From: Plasmodium malariae
Taxonomy: Eukaryota > Apicomplexa > Aconoidasida > Haemosporida > Plasmodiidae
Length of the DNA stretch: 64,000 bases
Direction of reading: 5' to 3'
Assembly (NCBI RefSeq): GCF_900090045.1
Contig: NC_041782.1
Location: 2,075,001-2,139,000, forward strand
In this document: positions 11,503-21,507 of the stretch, piece by piece
Layout of the letters: each line of letters begins with the position of its first letter
Numbering within the stretch: the stretch's first letter is position 1
Notes under the pieces: generated by a model
What the model saw: only the letters and a program-made list of their open reading frames with translations
What the model was told of the DNA's origin: nothing
The model's database searches: none
Program-made: the position numbers and the translations under genes

Positions 11503-12969
11503 ATGATATTTCAAAACATAAAAAATGTACTTAAACGAATAAATGTAACACGTAGGAATAATGTAGGGCGTTACTTAGGTACTAGTAGACTTAACTTTAA
11601 AATTGTTAAGTGCAAATTATTTGATATAGGAGAAGGTATATCAGAAGTGGAAATAACGCAATGGAATAAGAATGAAGGGGATCAGGTTAGTGAAATGGAA
11701 AGTCTATTAACTGTTCAAAGTGACAAGGCAGCTGTTGATATTACAAGCAAATACAGTGGCGTACTTGTAAAGAAGTATGCAAATGAAAAAGATTTAATAA
11801 AAGTCGGTTCTTACTTTTGCGAAATAGATACCGAAGATGATGTCAATGAGACTAACGAAGATGAAAAAAGGGAAAAAGTGGAAGAGGGAAACCAAACAGA
11901 TGAAGATAAGGATGATGAAAAAATAGAACTAAAGGATGAATTAGACATAGAATCGTCAAGCGAATTAAATGCAGGAGAATGGATACAAGGTAAAAGTAAT
12001 AGTTTTGGTTCATATGAAGAGGGCAAACAAAAAATGAGTGTTAAAGCTTCTCCTGGTGTTAAAAAAAAGGCAATGGAATATAACTTAGATATTAATACTA
12101 TAGGGGCATACTTCAATAAAGACACTGTTAATATGAAAGATATAGAGATTTATCATAAAAAAAAAAATCAAAGTGATTTTGAAAACTTAAGGAATAGTAG
12201 TAGTAGTAGTAGTAGTTGTAGCAACAGTAGGGATAATAGAAGTATAATAGAAGAAGTGCCATTGAAAGGAATAAAACTAGCAATGTGTAAAAGCATGAAT
12301 GATGCATTGAGTATTCCATTATTTCATTTAAATGAAATGTATAATGTTGAAAATATAGTAAAGTCAAGAAAAGAAATTAAAAAAAGTGTACATGAAAAAG
12401 AAAATATTAATATTACATTAACCAGTATACTAATAAAATTAATATCAAATACTTTGAAGGAATTTCCAATATTAAATTCAAAATTTAACTCCAAAAAAAA
12501 TAGTTACACTATTTACAAGAATCATAATATTTGTATAGCTATGGATACACCTAATGGTTTGTTAGTACCGAATATAAAAAATGTAGAGGAAAAAAATATA
12601 ATAAATATTCAAAAAGATTTAATACTTTTACGTGATAAGGCTAATCAAATGAGATTGAGCAAAAGTGATATAACTGATGGTACAATCACTATAAGTAATT
12701 TTGGGGCGATTTCTGGTACCTTTGCGACTCCTATAATTTTTGACAACCAAGCATGTATAATTGGAATATCAAAAATTCAAAAAAATATATTTTTAAAAGA
12801 TGAAAGTAAGGAGTTAAACTCTTTAAGCGATTTAGTGGCATCTGACACGATGAACTTGACTTATGGAGCAGATCACAGATTCATAGACGGAGCTACACTT
12901 GCTCAATTTTCGAAGAAATTGAAAAAAGTAATTGAAAGCACAGTTACTATTGATCCATATGAACATTGA
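11503..12969 (+). CDS. BCKDH-E2: branched-chain alpha-keto acid dehydrogenase E2 (dihydrolipoyl acyltransferase), mitochondrial
   Basis: Core acyltransferase of the BCKDH complex, 488 residues. It moves the acyl group from E1 through a lipoyl arm to CoA. In Plasmodium, which lacks a mitochondrial PDH, this complex is known to take over conversion of pyruvate to acetyl-CoA. I chose the ATG at 11503 because the next residues (MIFQNIKNVLKRINVTRR) look like a mitochondrial targeting peptide; the open frame upstream is repeat-derived. The lipoyl domain spans about 36-110, with the lipoyl-lysine at Lys75 (SDKAAVD). An acidic linker follows, then a peripheral-subunit-binding-like segment (about 181-216). 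A Ser-rich linker (about 231-245) leads to the catalytic domain (about 250-488), which ends with DHRFIDG; His458 and Asp462 are catalytic. The GTG..GR signature of the binding domain is degenerate (GAYFNKDT). Confidence 0.93.
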   Translation: MIFQNIKNVLKRINVTRRNNVGRYLGTSRLNFKIVKCKLFDIGEGISEVEITQWNKNEGDQVSEMESLLTVQSDKAAVDITSKYSGVLVKKYANEKDLIKVGSYFCEIDTEDDVNETNEDEKREKVEEGNQTDEDKDDEKIELKDELDIESSSELNAGEWIQGKSNSFGSYEEGKQKMSVKASPGVKKKAMEYNLDINTIGAYFNKDTVNMKDIEIYHKKKNQSDFENLRNSSSSSSSCSNSRDNRSIIEEVPLKGIKLAMCKSMNDALSIPLFHLNEMYNVENIVKSRKEIKKSVHEKENINITLTSILIKLISNTLKEFPILNSKFNSKKNSYTIYKNHNICIAMDTPNGLLVPNIKNVEEKNIINIQKDLILLRDKANQMRLSKSDITDGTITISNFGAISGTFATPIIFDNQACIIGISKIQKNIFLKDESKELNSLSDLVASDTMNLTYGADHRFIDGATLAQFSKKLKKVIESTVTIDPYEH

Positions 12970-13571
12970 TCCCTTGGGTGGTTAATGAACATGCGTTGGT
13001 TAAGCATGGTAGTACATAATGAACGATGGATGATCCCATCTATTTTAAGGATACATAGCAGTTTTAAACTTCTTTTAACTTTTGCAAATGCATAAGCGTT
13101 TGTAAGAGTGTGCACACATAAGCGTGCACGATTAGGTACATATACGCGTGCTCATAACTCTATACACATGTTCATGTGTGTGCGTTTTTCCGTTCCCACA
13201 GTTTTTGTAGTTGCACCACAGTGTTTCTCAAATTGCAAACCTTTTGCGTATCATAACACAGTGTTCTTTTAAAAGTTATTTTGCATGTTTTACTATTTTA
13301 CAAACATATGCATGCACATGTAGGTATATATGTATATGCATAAAGATATGCTTTTATATACTGATATTATACATGTAAGTAATTCGCTTGAAGCGTGAAA
13401 TGCAGGAAACTTAGGATTTCTAAAACGTTTGAACTTAAATAGGTTAAAAACGTAGACATAGTTCTTATTTATAAAAAGGTAAAAAAAAAAAAAAAAAAAG
13501 AATTATATAAGTTTCGTTGAAAAAAGGAAAAGAGAGCGCACTGTTCACTACAAAATATATAAATATATGTG

Positions 13572-13609
<38 letters not shown>

Positions 13610-13706
13610 TGCAAAAATGCATACATACATACATGCGTATTCCCGCTACACACGCGCACGCTAGTACACTTGTATGCGGTTCTCTTCGATACCATGGATT
13701 GGTATG
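12970..13706. other. convergent intergenic region
   Basis: Shared 3' flank of BCKDH E2 (+) and plasmoredoxin (-). The first 150 bp have raised GC and probably belong to the E2 3' UTR. The rest holds (TA)n at 13577-13604 and an A-run at 13482-13499. No gene is supported. Confidence 0.6.
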
Positions 13707-14246
13707 CTAACTGCTGAACAAATCAAAAAAGCGATTGTTATGTTTGAAGGTACTTGGTTGTATTATGTAATTTTTTATTAGCGACTTGAAGTTGTTTATG
13801 TATGCATCGGTTCTAATTAGTTGGACAGCGTCCTTTACTAGAATACTGTTATTTGGAGCGATAACCATAAAGGCTGGTAAGTTTTTTATTTGAAATTTTT
13901 TGCAAATAAATAAATAATTATCAAAGGGTAAGCTGTAAAAATGCATGTTCCTTAAAAAGTTTAAGTAATCTTTATACGTTTGATCAAATGGAATATAAAT
14001 TATTTCAATAAATGGAAAATTTTTTTTAAAACTATTTAAATTATCTATAAACGTTACACAATATTTGCACCAAGATGCCCCAAAAAATAAACCTAGATAT
14101 TTACCATGGAAATAGGAGGAATCTATTTTCTTTACTTCGTTATTTTCATAATAACACAAGTAATTCATGTAATTTTTCAAAAACTTCTTTTGCTCAATAC
14201 TCGACTCGCTGTTCGCTTGAATGGGATTCTCCACGTCACACATCAT
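13707..14246 (-). CDS. Plrx: plasmoredoxin
   Basis: Plasmodium-specific member of the thioredoxin superfamily, 179 residues in one exon, the length known for plasmoredoxin. The active site WCKYC lies at residues 59-63 (Cys60 and Cys63), just after the strand YLGLFFGAS. This is the motif that sets plasmoredoxin apart from thioredoxin (WCGPC) and glutaredoxin (CPYC). The cis-Pro region is NLPAFMVIAP. The known family is reduced by glutathione and can pass electrons to ribonucleotide reductase and other disulfide substrates, acting in the cytosol. No targeting peptide is visible. Start: the first of two adjacent ATGs. Neighbours on both sides match the known synteny. Confidence 0.96.
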   Translation of the reverse strand: MMCDVENPIQANSESSIEQKKFLKNYMNYLCYYENNEVKKIDSSYFHGKYLGLFFGASWCKYCVTFIDNLNSFKKNFPFIEIIYIPFDQTYKDYLNFLRNMHFYSLPFDNYLFICKKFQIKNLPAFMVIAPNNSILVKDAVQLIRTDAYINNFKSLIKNYIIQPSTFKHNNRFFDLFSS

Positions 14247-14592
14247 GCTCGAAAAAATGTTGAAGGTGAAAAAAGGGGTATAGGGGTATTTTTTTTACCT
14301 ATTTTTAGACGTTTTTATATCCTTTTTTATACTTATTTATATACTTTTTTTTATATCTATTTATATATCTTTTTTTATATCTATATATATATACCTTTTT
14401 TTATACCTTTTAACTTTTTTTTTATCTTTATTTTTTTTTTTGTTATTTGCACAGAGGGCGAAAATGACCTTCGTAAATGGGCAACGGTGTGTGTTGTGTG
14501 TTTGGGTATGCTAAACAACTTGTAAACACGCTAATAGTATTCATTTATTTTTTGCGCTTAATTTGCGGATTTCATTAGCATCCATGCTCATT

Positions 14593-14627
<35 letters not shown>

Positions 14628-15135
14628 GTATATATATATATGTATGCGTATGTACATAAATAAATATATTTCTTTTCCTTCGCGTTTGTATCTTATTGAA
14701 TGTACATATACTAATGTTCTTTATCATGGGCACAGAAGTCCCTTTTTATCGTGAAATGCGCATAATTCTTTTTTTGTTCAATGATGATCATCATAACTGC
14801 AGTTCACATGGAGTAGTTAGTATTCAAACTATGTGAAATGTCGACTAATAATTATATGTAAATACAGTAAACAAATTAAAAAATTAAAAAAATTATTTTT
14901 AAAATAAATTTACATAAATATTACAAAAAAACAAGGGCAAAAGGGAATAAGTGCAAAACAGCAAAAAAAATGAAGTGACTTAGCAAGTGCATAATTATAT
15001 GTGTACACATATATATGTTTATAAGTTTGTATGTTTATATGTATATTAAATATATGTATACATATTTGCAAAAAAAAAAAAAAAAAAAATTACGAATTGG
15101 CGTACAATTTTATCCAGTTCGCACTGTTCTTTGCG

Positions 15136-15179
<44 letters not shown>

Positions 15180-15416
15180 AAAAGATTGGATAGATTAATG
15201 AATGAATGAAATGATGATCCCACTAAATATCACTTATTGTTCTTAATTCATGAAAAAAGGCATATATCTTCCTCACATGGTATAGTTTTACACATGTATA
15301 TGCATATGTTCGTATGTTCATATGTGAATATATGGATACTCCTAGAATACTCGAAGGGGTATTCACCAATACAGTAGCAGGTACAAACTCGTCCTAGGGA
15401 TTTAAAAGCATATCAT
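14247..15416. other. intergenic region upstream of plasmoredoxin, downstream of the GCP gene
   Basis: Promoter and 5' UTR of plasmoredoxin plus the 3' flank of the next minus-strand gene. It has a degenerate TTTTTATAC(C/T)TATTTATATA repeat (14310-14410), (TA)n at 14593-14611, and A-runs at 15070-15089 and 15139-15177. A short GC-richer patch (14450-14520) may be a 5' UTR exon. No gene is supported. Confidence 0.6.
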
Positions 15417-18400
15417 TTAGTGGTTAAATTTGCTGTTATATATACTGTTATCGATGCTGTTTATGTCAATATTGCTTATATTGATATTGTTTATATTTTC
15501 ATTATTATTATTTATGCTATATTTTTTTAATTTACTGTAACTCATGTTATTATTAGGAATGTTACTTAGCTTATTGTTATAGTTATTTATATCCTGTTCA
15601 TGTTCATTATTATTATTGTTGAATAGTACATTTGAATTATTATTCTGATGAAAAGTAACAAAATTATTATTGTTCAGAGAATTATCTGTGTCATTTAAAG
15701 GTGATCTAGTATAATTATTTCTCTGTAAAGATATTGGACTGTATGTAATGTTGTTATTGTTTGGTATACTGTTTGGTATACCGTTTATGAAATTATTAGA
15801 ATTAGTTGTAGAATTTGCATAATAAGAAAAATTCGATTCATTCGAGTTTTTATAATTAACATTTTGGCTGAAACCACCTGCATTACTTATATTTTTTATA
15901 TCGCTCAATATGGTAGCATTATTTCCCCTTGGATTTGCATAACTTTGCGTATTATAATTTGCATGACTGTTATTTGGTTGGTTATTTGCATCGTTGAACT
16001 TATCTGTATACTCGAGGGGTTCATTTGGTTCTATGTGGTAGTTGCGAGGATTCACTATGCCACTGTGAGCACCACTGTTCATACCACTGGGGGTTGTTAT
16101 GAGGTTCTTTTTCCTATTGATGTTAAGTTCATTTGCCTCTAAAGTATTGACATTATAATTGACTGTATAGCTAGAATTGCTTTCGTTTCTGTACTGTGGA
16201 TCTGCTTCATTATGAGAAGGGTCTTCAAAATCAATTTTGTACTTGTTGGTATAATAAAAATTATAGTCTAATTTAATTAAAAAATTATGAGCATAATCAT
16301 CAATGTTATTATTTACATATTCTGTTAGGAGGAGAAAGAAATTTTTAAAATGCTTGTCATAATGTTTAATAGTATTATGAATCATAGATATATATGCTTT
16401 ATCTCTTAGCAATTCTTGTATAAATTTTTTGTGATAATTACTTTTATTGTTTTTTTTTTTACTAGCTACATTTCTATCAAAAGTTGCAGATTTCAAATTG
16501 TCATGAGATGATAAATTTTCTATTTGTTCATTTTTACAAAAACTAAATTTTAATATATGCCTAGTAAATATATGAGCAATTGATATTAATTTTAAGACAC
16601 AATTAATAATACTTTGATTCATAATAAATGAATATTTAAGAATATTATTTAAATAATTATTATGAATATATATAATATCATCAAAAATTAAAGTTTCTTT
16701 TAGCTTGCTGTTCATGTAATTATATTCTGATTTAATAACATCATTTTGTATATGATATAAATAACATTTCAAAAAATGTATCATACATTCTCTTGTATGT
16801 ATACATATCATTAAATTATTTTTGCATTCTTCATTTATTTCTATATTTTTAACAAACATATGATTAAGCCACACTTCTGTTAACTTATGTTCAATATATT
16901 TACAATAATTTAATATTCGGAATATTAATGTATATTTAAAAATTGTTATATTATTAAATATTAAATTGTATGGAAACATATTATGATAAGATAATATTAA
17001 CCCTTTATAAATCTCTACATTGATATTCACTTTTAAATTATTATGTATATTATTTAGCATATTATTTTTTAAGTTATTACTAAATGATTTTTTTCTTGTT
17101 CCTCTACCTTTTCCCTTTTCTGTTTGTCTTTTTTTCATTTCATGTGACTTGGAGTAATTTCTCATCTTTTTGTTTTTTACCGTCCGTTTTTTGGATTCCT
17201 TGTCCTGCTTGTTATCGTGTTCACTGTCATACTCGCTGTTATACTGAATACCATGTTTACTGTCTAACTCGCTTCCATACTTGCTATCATTTTTATTGTT
17301 TAAGTATTTCTGTCTATTCGCCTCATCGTCGCTGTAGTTTTGCTTTTTGCGGATATCTTGATTATCAGTACTATCACTTTCATCAGTATACCCGTTGGAT
17401 TTTTCTTCCGAGTGGTTCCACCCAAAGTAAGCATCTACATTGTGCTCTGTTCCCTCCAACTCATATGCATGTTTCTGTTCCTGTCCATATGGTCCTATCC
17501 TTTTGTTAAAACTAAATTGTCCATTGTTTACATGAAAATGTTTCAAGTCTATAATAAGATTGACGTTATCTATAATACTTAAAATGTCAGATACATCTAC
17601 ATTATAATCCTTTCTATATTTTAAATTATATAACACGGATGATCTGATCGATATATCAAAATAGTTTTTTAATTTATTGAAGATATTATTTTTTTTATTG
17701 TTATATAATTTCTCCAGATGTTCATGGGCTAATATGTAGAAGTATTTAAGATAATCGCTAATTTGTAAAAAGAAAAAAAAATAATGATGTTTTATTTTTT
17801 CCTTTATATCAATTTTTTTTATATACAATTCGAACATTTTTTTTGATGCAAAAAGGTGTTGATTATGAATTAAGTCTTCATAAATTTTTTTATTATTGTC
17901 AAAAATTAAATAACAGGTTTTGCTGTTCTGAATGTTCATATGATTATAGTATTCGTATTCTTCCATTTTGTTTCTCCCTTTATTATAGTAATAGTTATTA
18001 TTCCTCTTGGTAATACCATTTAGCATTTGGTAGTTTTGATCTTGATTATTATTGTAATGTATACTGTCGGTTCCTTCGTATGTGTTATTTCCTTTATCTT
18101 TGAGAATTAATGACGAATTATGCACACCCATATCAACAGAATTGTAGTAGTTTTTAAATGAATTTTGATGGAGGTAAGAAAACTGACTATTTTGTAGATT
18201 CAAAAATTTGGAACATGTAAAAAGGACATCTATATACTTCCCAGTTATAAAAATATGATTAGATATATTTTTTAAAAAAATTGGAACTTTGTTATTTAAT
18301 ATAATATATTTGGCTCCCCAATAATTTGTCGATAAGTCAAAATATTTTTTAAAAATATATTTGTAAATATTATTATAATAGAATTTATTATTTTGCTTAT

Positions 18401-21371
18401 AATAAGGAGTAATATGTTTATTTTCATGTATAAAGAATTCTTTGTATGTATCCTTTACTTTTCCATAAAAGATATAATTTTTAATAAAATCAAACAAAGG
18501 TGTAGTTATATTTTTCAGCAAATATAAAAGAACTGTTTTATTAATATCATCTGAATTTAAATATTCTTGTAATTTATAAATAAGATCAATCAAATATTTC
18601 GAATTATTAATTTTTTTCTTACTTATAATTTTGTTAATAATTTTATTTAACAGTTTAGCTATTTGGAGTAGAGGCAAAATACTAATTTTTATCTTGTACA
18701 AAGAAATATCATCTGCTTTTTCAATATTAATATTAAAAAAGAGATTAAAATCTTGTACATTTTTATGAAATAAATTATTGATACTAAAGAATATTTTTTT
18801 TTCCTCAGGGTCTGTACAAGTAGATAACCTATTTTCATCAAAGAGACATAAAGACAAGTCATTTTTATTATCATTCATATTAATTTTTGTAAAATTAAAT
18901 ATATTTCGAATATTCTCTTCAATTCTATTTATATGATTTAATATATGTAAGCTTATATTGTACAAACAACAACAGAATATGTCGAATGTAAAATTGCAAG
19001 ACTGCCCCCTTTTGTTAATATCCACAAATTTTTGAATTCTTCTTATATATATGCCTAGTTTTAAAATATCTTTCACAATTTCTATATTGCTGTTATTGCT
19101 CTCCTTTGTATTAAATATATGAGGGTGAAATACAAGTTTGTACTTTGGCATCAGGTATATCAAGTCGTCGTTCAATTCGTTCAGAAGCTGCTTTTCACTG
19201 TCCGTTAGATTGGCACTACTACAGTGGTAACCATTCTTATTGCAGCTTTTCCGGTTGTTCCGGTTGTTTCGGTTGTTTTGCTTGTTTCGGTTGTCGCCAT
19301 CATTATTTAGATTGTTACTATTGCTACTGTCTTGGGTACACTCGTCGGAAGCGACGGACGAGTCGAACTTCGAGTTGGTGGTGGTCGACATGGTTTCGTC
19401 TTCATTTTCGCTGTAAGAGGACAAAGAACAGATCGAAGTATTGTCCTTACTATTAGTTTTTATTTCCTGATAATTTTTATTTTTCTTTAAAATGTTGCAC
19501 ACACTTGAGTAGTAATTTTCATGATCATATTTATAATACTCTTTAATATATATTATATTTCCATAGCTGTTATTTAAAATATATAAGATGTCAATAATAA
19601 GTAGACATTCCTTTATGTACGAACTATAGCTAACATAATTCTCAATAATTTTGTGTGTTATATAATTGTTAAAGTATATATAATCTTCGTTTTTCATTAA
19701 AATTGGATCTAACCATTTATTCTCCTTTACATTCTCACTATAATTATTATTTATGTAATTTCCTGTATTGTTTTTATTGAATGCAAAATTTAGTAAAATC
19801 TTGCTGTCTCTATGTATTGTATAATTATTAATTAACAGATAAGAATTATTTTGATCTAAACTGTTGTAACTGGTTAAGCATACATCATGAAAGCTAAAAG
19901 TAATGTTAATATCTGTGTCACTATTGAACAAATATTTTACGTTCATTTTTTTAATTAGCACCAATTTGTAGCAATTCGATTCTTCATTGCCTGTACATGC
20001 AAAGAAAAATGGGTCGTCGTTCCTAGATGGGTTAGTTTCTCCGCCATGCAGTACATTGTTGCTACCCTTACTATTAGTATTACCAATGTTATAGCAACCG
20101 CTATTTATGCCACTATTTCCGCCACTATTTCCGCCACTATTTATGCCACTATTTCCGCCACTATTTCTGCCACTATTTCCGCCACTATTTCCGCCACTAT
20201 TTATGCCACTATTTCCGCCACTATTTCTGCCACTATTTCCACCACTATTTATGCCACTATTTCTGCCACTATTTCCACCACTATTTATGCCACTATTACC
20301 ACCACTATTGTTACTACTTCTACCATGATTGCTCATTTTAACCATCTGAACGCCCAAAATTTCCTTCGTTTTATTATTAATTAGCAAAAAGCTATCATTA
20401 ATATAAATTCGCGTATAGCAGTTGGCTATTCTGCCACACGTGTTAGCGACATCATATAACACATCGTTTATGTCTACTAAATCGTTTTTCACTAAACGAG
20501 ATATGTATTCATTAAGTAATATACTCTTCTTTATGACTATCCATGAGTTATAGGTATCTAAATTCATAAATAATTTTTTTTTAAATTTAAGTTTTCTAAA
20601 TATGATATCATTATAATTAATATACTTTTCATTTTGAATGTAGAAATTTTTTTCGTTTTCTATATGATCATTTGAGACACTTAAAAAATATAAATCAGAA
20701 TTAATATGGGTAAATATATGTTCATAATTATTGTCTGAATCCTCATCTGAATATATAAAATTTCTTTTATTTTTAGATTTTGCTTCTTTTTTTTTTTTTT
20801 TATTATTATTTTCTGAGGTTATACAAAAATTCATATTACTTGTTTCAAATATGGTACTATTATATATGGGGTTTTCTTCCTCTTCTTCATTTGTAACACA
20901 ACTTGTTAGGCTACTATATGTATCATTTTTTCCACTGTATATATTTTTTTCCTTTCTTTTTTTTTCTCTTCTTTTCTGTTTTTGTATATTAACATGTTCA
21001 TACTTTTTATTATTATATATTATATATATAATGTCATTGTTATATATACAACAGGTATTACCTAAATTTATATTTTTGCTATTTATAATTAAAAAGATGT
21101 TTCTATTATTGTCATATCTGTATGGGTATGTAAACTCTAAGCTGCTTTCTTTATTACCGTCTGTTATTCTCTCTTCATTAATTTTTATATTTTCATTTCC
21201 GTATATTTTATCATATTTCGAAATTTCCAAGTTGTACCTTTTCTTAATATTAATGTAGCATTTTGAGTAATTATTAAATAGGCAAAAACAATTACGATAT
21301 TTCACATTTGTGATGTTTATTCTATTGTTATTTTCTCCTTCCACTTTTTTTTTCAATTTACCTTGGTCCAT
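15417..21371 (-). CDS. gamma-tubulin complex component (Spc97/Spc98 family), very long
   Basis: Single-exon protein of 1984 residues. Family features: a GRIP1-like start around residue 590 (LLIIDILYILNNSYGNIIYI), and the diagnostic block around 945-1050 with PLFDFIKNYIFYGKVKDTYKEFFI, then NYWGAKYIIL, then VPIFLKNISNHIFITGKYIDVL. A C-terminal GRIP2-like region follows, with RSSVLYNLKYRK and, near 1490, LNYCKYIEHKLTEVW. These proteins form the gamma-tubulin ring that nucleates microtubules at the spindle pole plaque. Usual members are 650-1000 residues; here the extra length is Asn/Lys/Ser low-complexity inserts, a Gly-Gly-Asn-Ser repeat near 345-430, and an Asn-rich tail of about 260 residues. 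Which GCP paralogue it is cannot be decided by eye; annotation of the syntenic P. falciparum gene as a spindle pole body protein agrees with the family. Confidence 0.85.
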   Translation of the reverse strand: MDQGKLKKKVEGENNNRINITNVKYRNCFCLFNNYSKCYINIKKRYNLEISKYDKIYGNENIKINEERITDGNKESSLEFTYPYRYDNNRNIFLIINSKNINLGNTCCIYNNDIIYIIYNNKKYEHVNIQKQKRREKKRKEKNIYSGKNDTYSSLTSCVTNEEEEENPIYNSTIFETSNMNFCITSENNNKKKKKEAKSKNKRNFIYSDEDSDNNYEHIFTHINSDLYFLSVSNDHIENEKNFYIQNEKYINYNDIIFRKLKFKKKLFMNLDTYNSWIVIKKSILLNEYISRLVKNDLVDINDVLYDVANTCGRIANCYTRIYINDSFLLINNKTKEILGVQMVKMSNHGRSSNNSGGNSGINSGGNSGRNSGINSGGNSGRNSGGNSGINSGGNSGGNSGRNSGGNSGINSGGNSGGNSGINSGCYNIGNTNSKGSNNVLHGGETNPSRNDDPFFFACTGNEESNCYKLVLIKKMNVKYLFNSDTDINITFSFHDVCLTSYNSLDQNNSYLLINNYTIHRDSKILLNFAFNKNNTGNYINNNYSENVKENKWLDPILMKNEDYIYFNNYITHKIIENYVSYSSYIKECLLIIDILYILNNSYGNIIYIKEYYKYDHENYYSSVCNILKKNKNYQEIKTNSKDNTSICSLSSYSENEDETMSTTTNSKFDSSVASDECTQDSSNSNNLNNDGDNRNKQNNRNNRNNRKSCNKNGYHCSSANLTDSEKQLLNELNDDLIYLMPKYKLVFHPHIFNTKESNNSNIEIVKDILKLGIYIRRIQKFVDINKRGQSCNFTFDIFCCCLYNISLHILNHINRIEENIRNIFNFTKINMNDNKNDLSLCLFDENRLSTCTDPEEKKIFFSINNLFHKNVQDFNLFFNINIEKADDISLYKIKISILPLLQIAKLLNKIINKIISKKKINNSKYLIDLIYKLQEYLNSDDINKTVLLYLLKNITTPLFDFIKNYIFYGKVKDTYKEFFIHENKHITPYYKQNNKFYYNNIYKYIFKKYFDLSTNYWGAKYIILNNKVPIFLKNISNHIFITGKYIDVLFTCSKFLNLQNSQFSYLHQNSFKNYYNSVDMGVHNSSLILKDKGNNTYEGTDSIHYNNNQDQNYQMLNGITKRNNNYYYNKGRNKMEEYEYYNHMNIQNSKTCYLIFDNNKKIYEDLIHNQHLFASKKMFELYIKKIDIKEKIKHHYFFFFLQISDYLKYFYILAHEHLEKLYNNKKNNIFNKLKNYFDISIRSSVLYNLKYRKDYNVDVSDILSIIDNVNLIIDLKHFHVNNGQFSFNKRIGPYGQEQKHAYELEGTEHNVDAYFGWNHSEEKSNGYTDESDSTDNQDIRKKQNYSDDEANRQKYLNNKNDSKYGSELDSKHGIQYNSEYDSEHDNKQDKESKKRTVKNKKMRNYSKSHEMKKRQTEKGKGRGTRKKSFSNNLKNNMLNNIHNNLKVNINVEIYKGLILSYHNMFPYNLIFNNITIFKYTLIFRILNYCKYIEHKLTEVWLNHMFVKNIEINEECKNNLMICIHTRECMIHFLKCYLYHIQNDVIKSEYNYMNSKLKETLIFDDIIYIHNNYLNNILKYSFIMNQSIINCVLKLISIAHIFTRHILKFSFCKNEQIENLSSHDNLKSATFDRNVASKKKNNKSNYHKKFIQELLRDKAYISMIHNTIKHYDKHFKNFFLLLTEYVNNNIDDYAHNFLIKLDYNFYYTNKYKIDFEDPSHNEADPQYRNESNSSYTVNYNVNTLEANELNINRKKNLITTPSGMNSGAHSGIVNPRNYHIEPNEPLEYTDKFNDANNQPNNSHANYNTQSYANPRGNNATILSDIKNISNAGGFSQNVNYKNSNESNFSYYANSTTNSNNFINGIPNSIPNNNNITYSPISLQRNNYTRSPLNDTDNSLNNNNFVTFHQNNNSNVLFNNNNNEHEQDINNYNNKLSNIPNNNMSYSKLKKYSINNNNENINNINISNIDINSIDNSIYNSKFNH
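20080..20335. repeat. coding Gly/Asn/Ser repeat in the GCP gene
   Basis: On the minus strand a 12- to 24-bp unit encodes GGNSGINSGGNSGRNS and variants. Open frames on the + strand here (Ala-Thr-Ile or Pro-Leu-Phe repeats) are mirrors of it. Confidence 0.9.
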
Positions 21372-21461
21372 ATTGTTGTACTTTTAGCTCTTGAATTTGT
21401 TGCACATATGTGAGGTCATATGTTAATGAAGTGGTTGCAGAACACATACACGTGCATAAGC

Positions 21462-21507
<46 letters not shown>

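Noticed and set aside
12903..13115. 70-codon minus-strand ORF over the BCKDH E2 3' end
   Set aside because: Half of it is antisense to the conserved C-terminus of E2; the rest is likely its 3' UTR.
20046..20384. + strand ORFs of Ala-Thr-Ile and Pro-Leu-Phe repeats
   Set aside because: Mirror of the Gly-Asn-Ser coding repeat in the minus-strand GCP gene.
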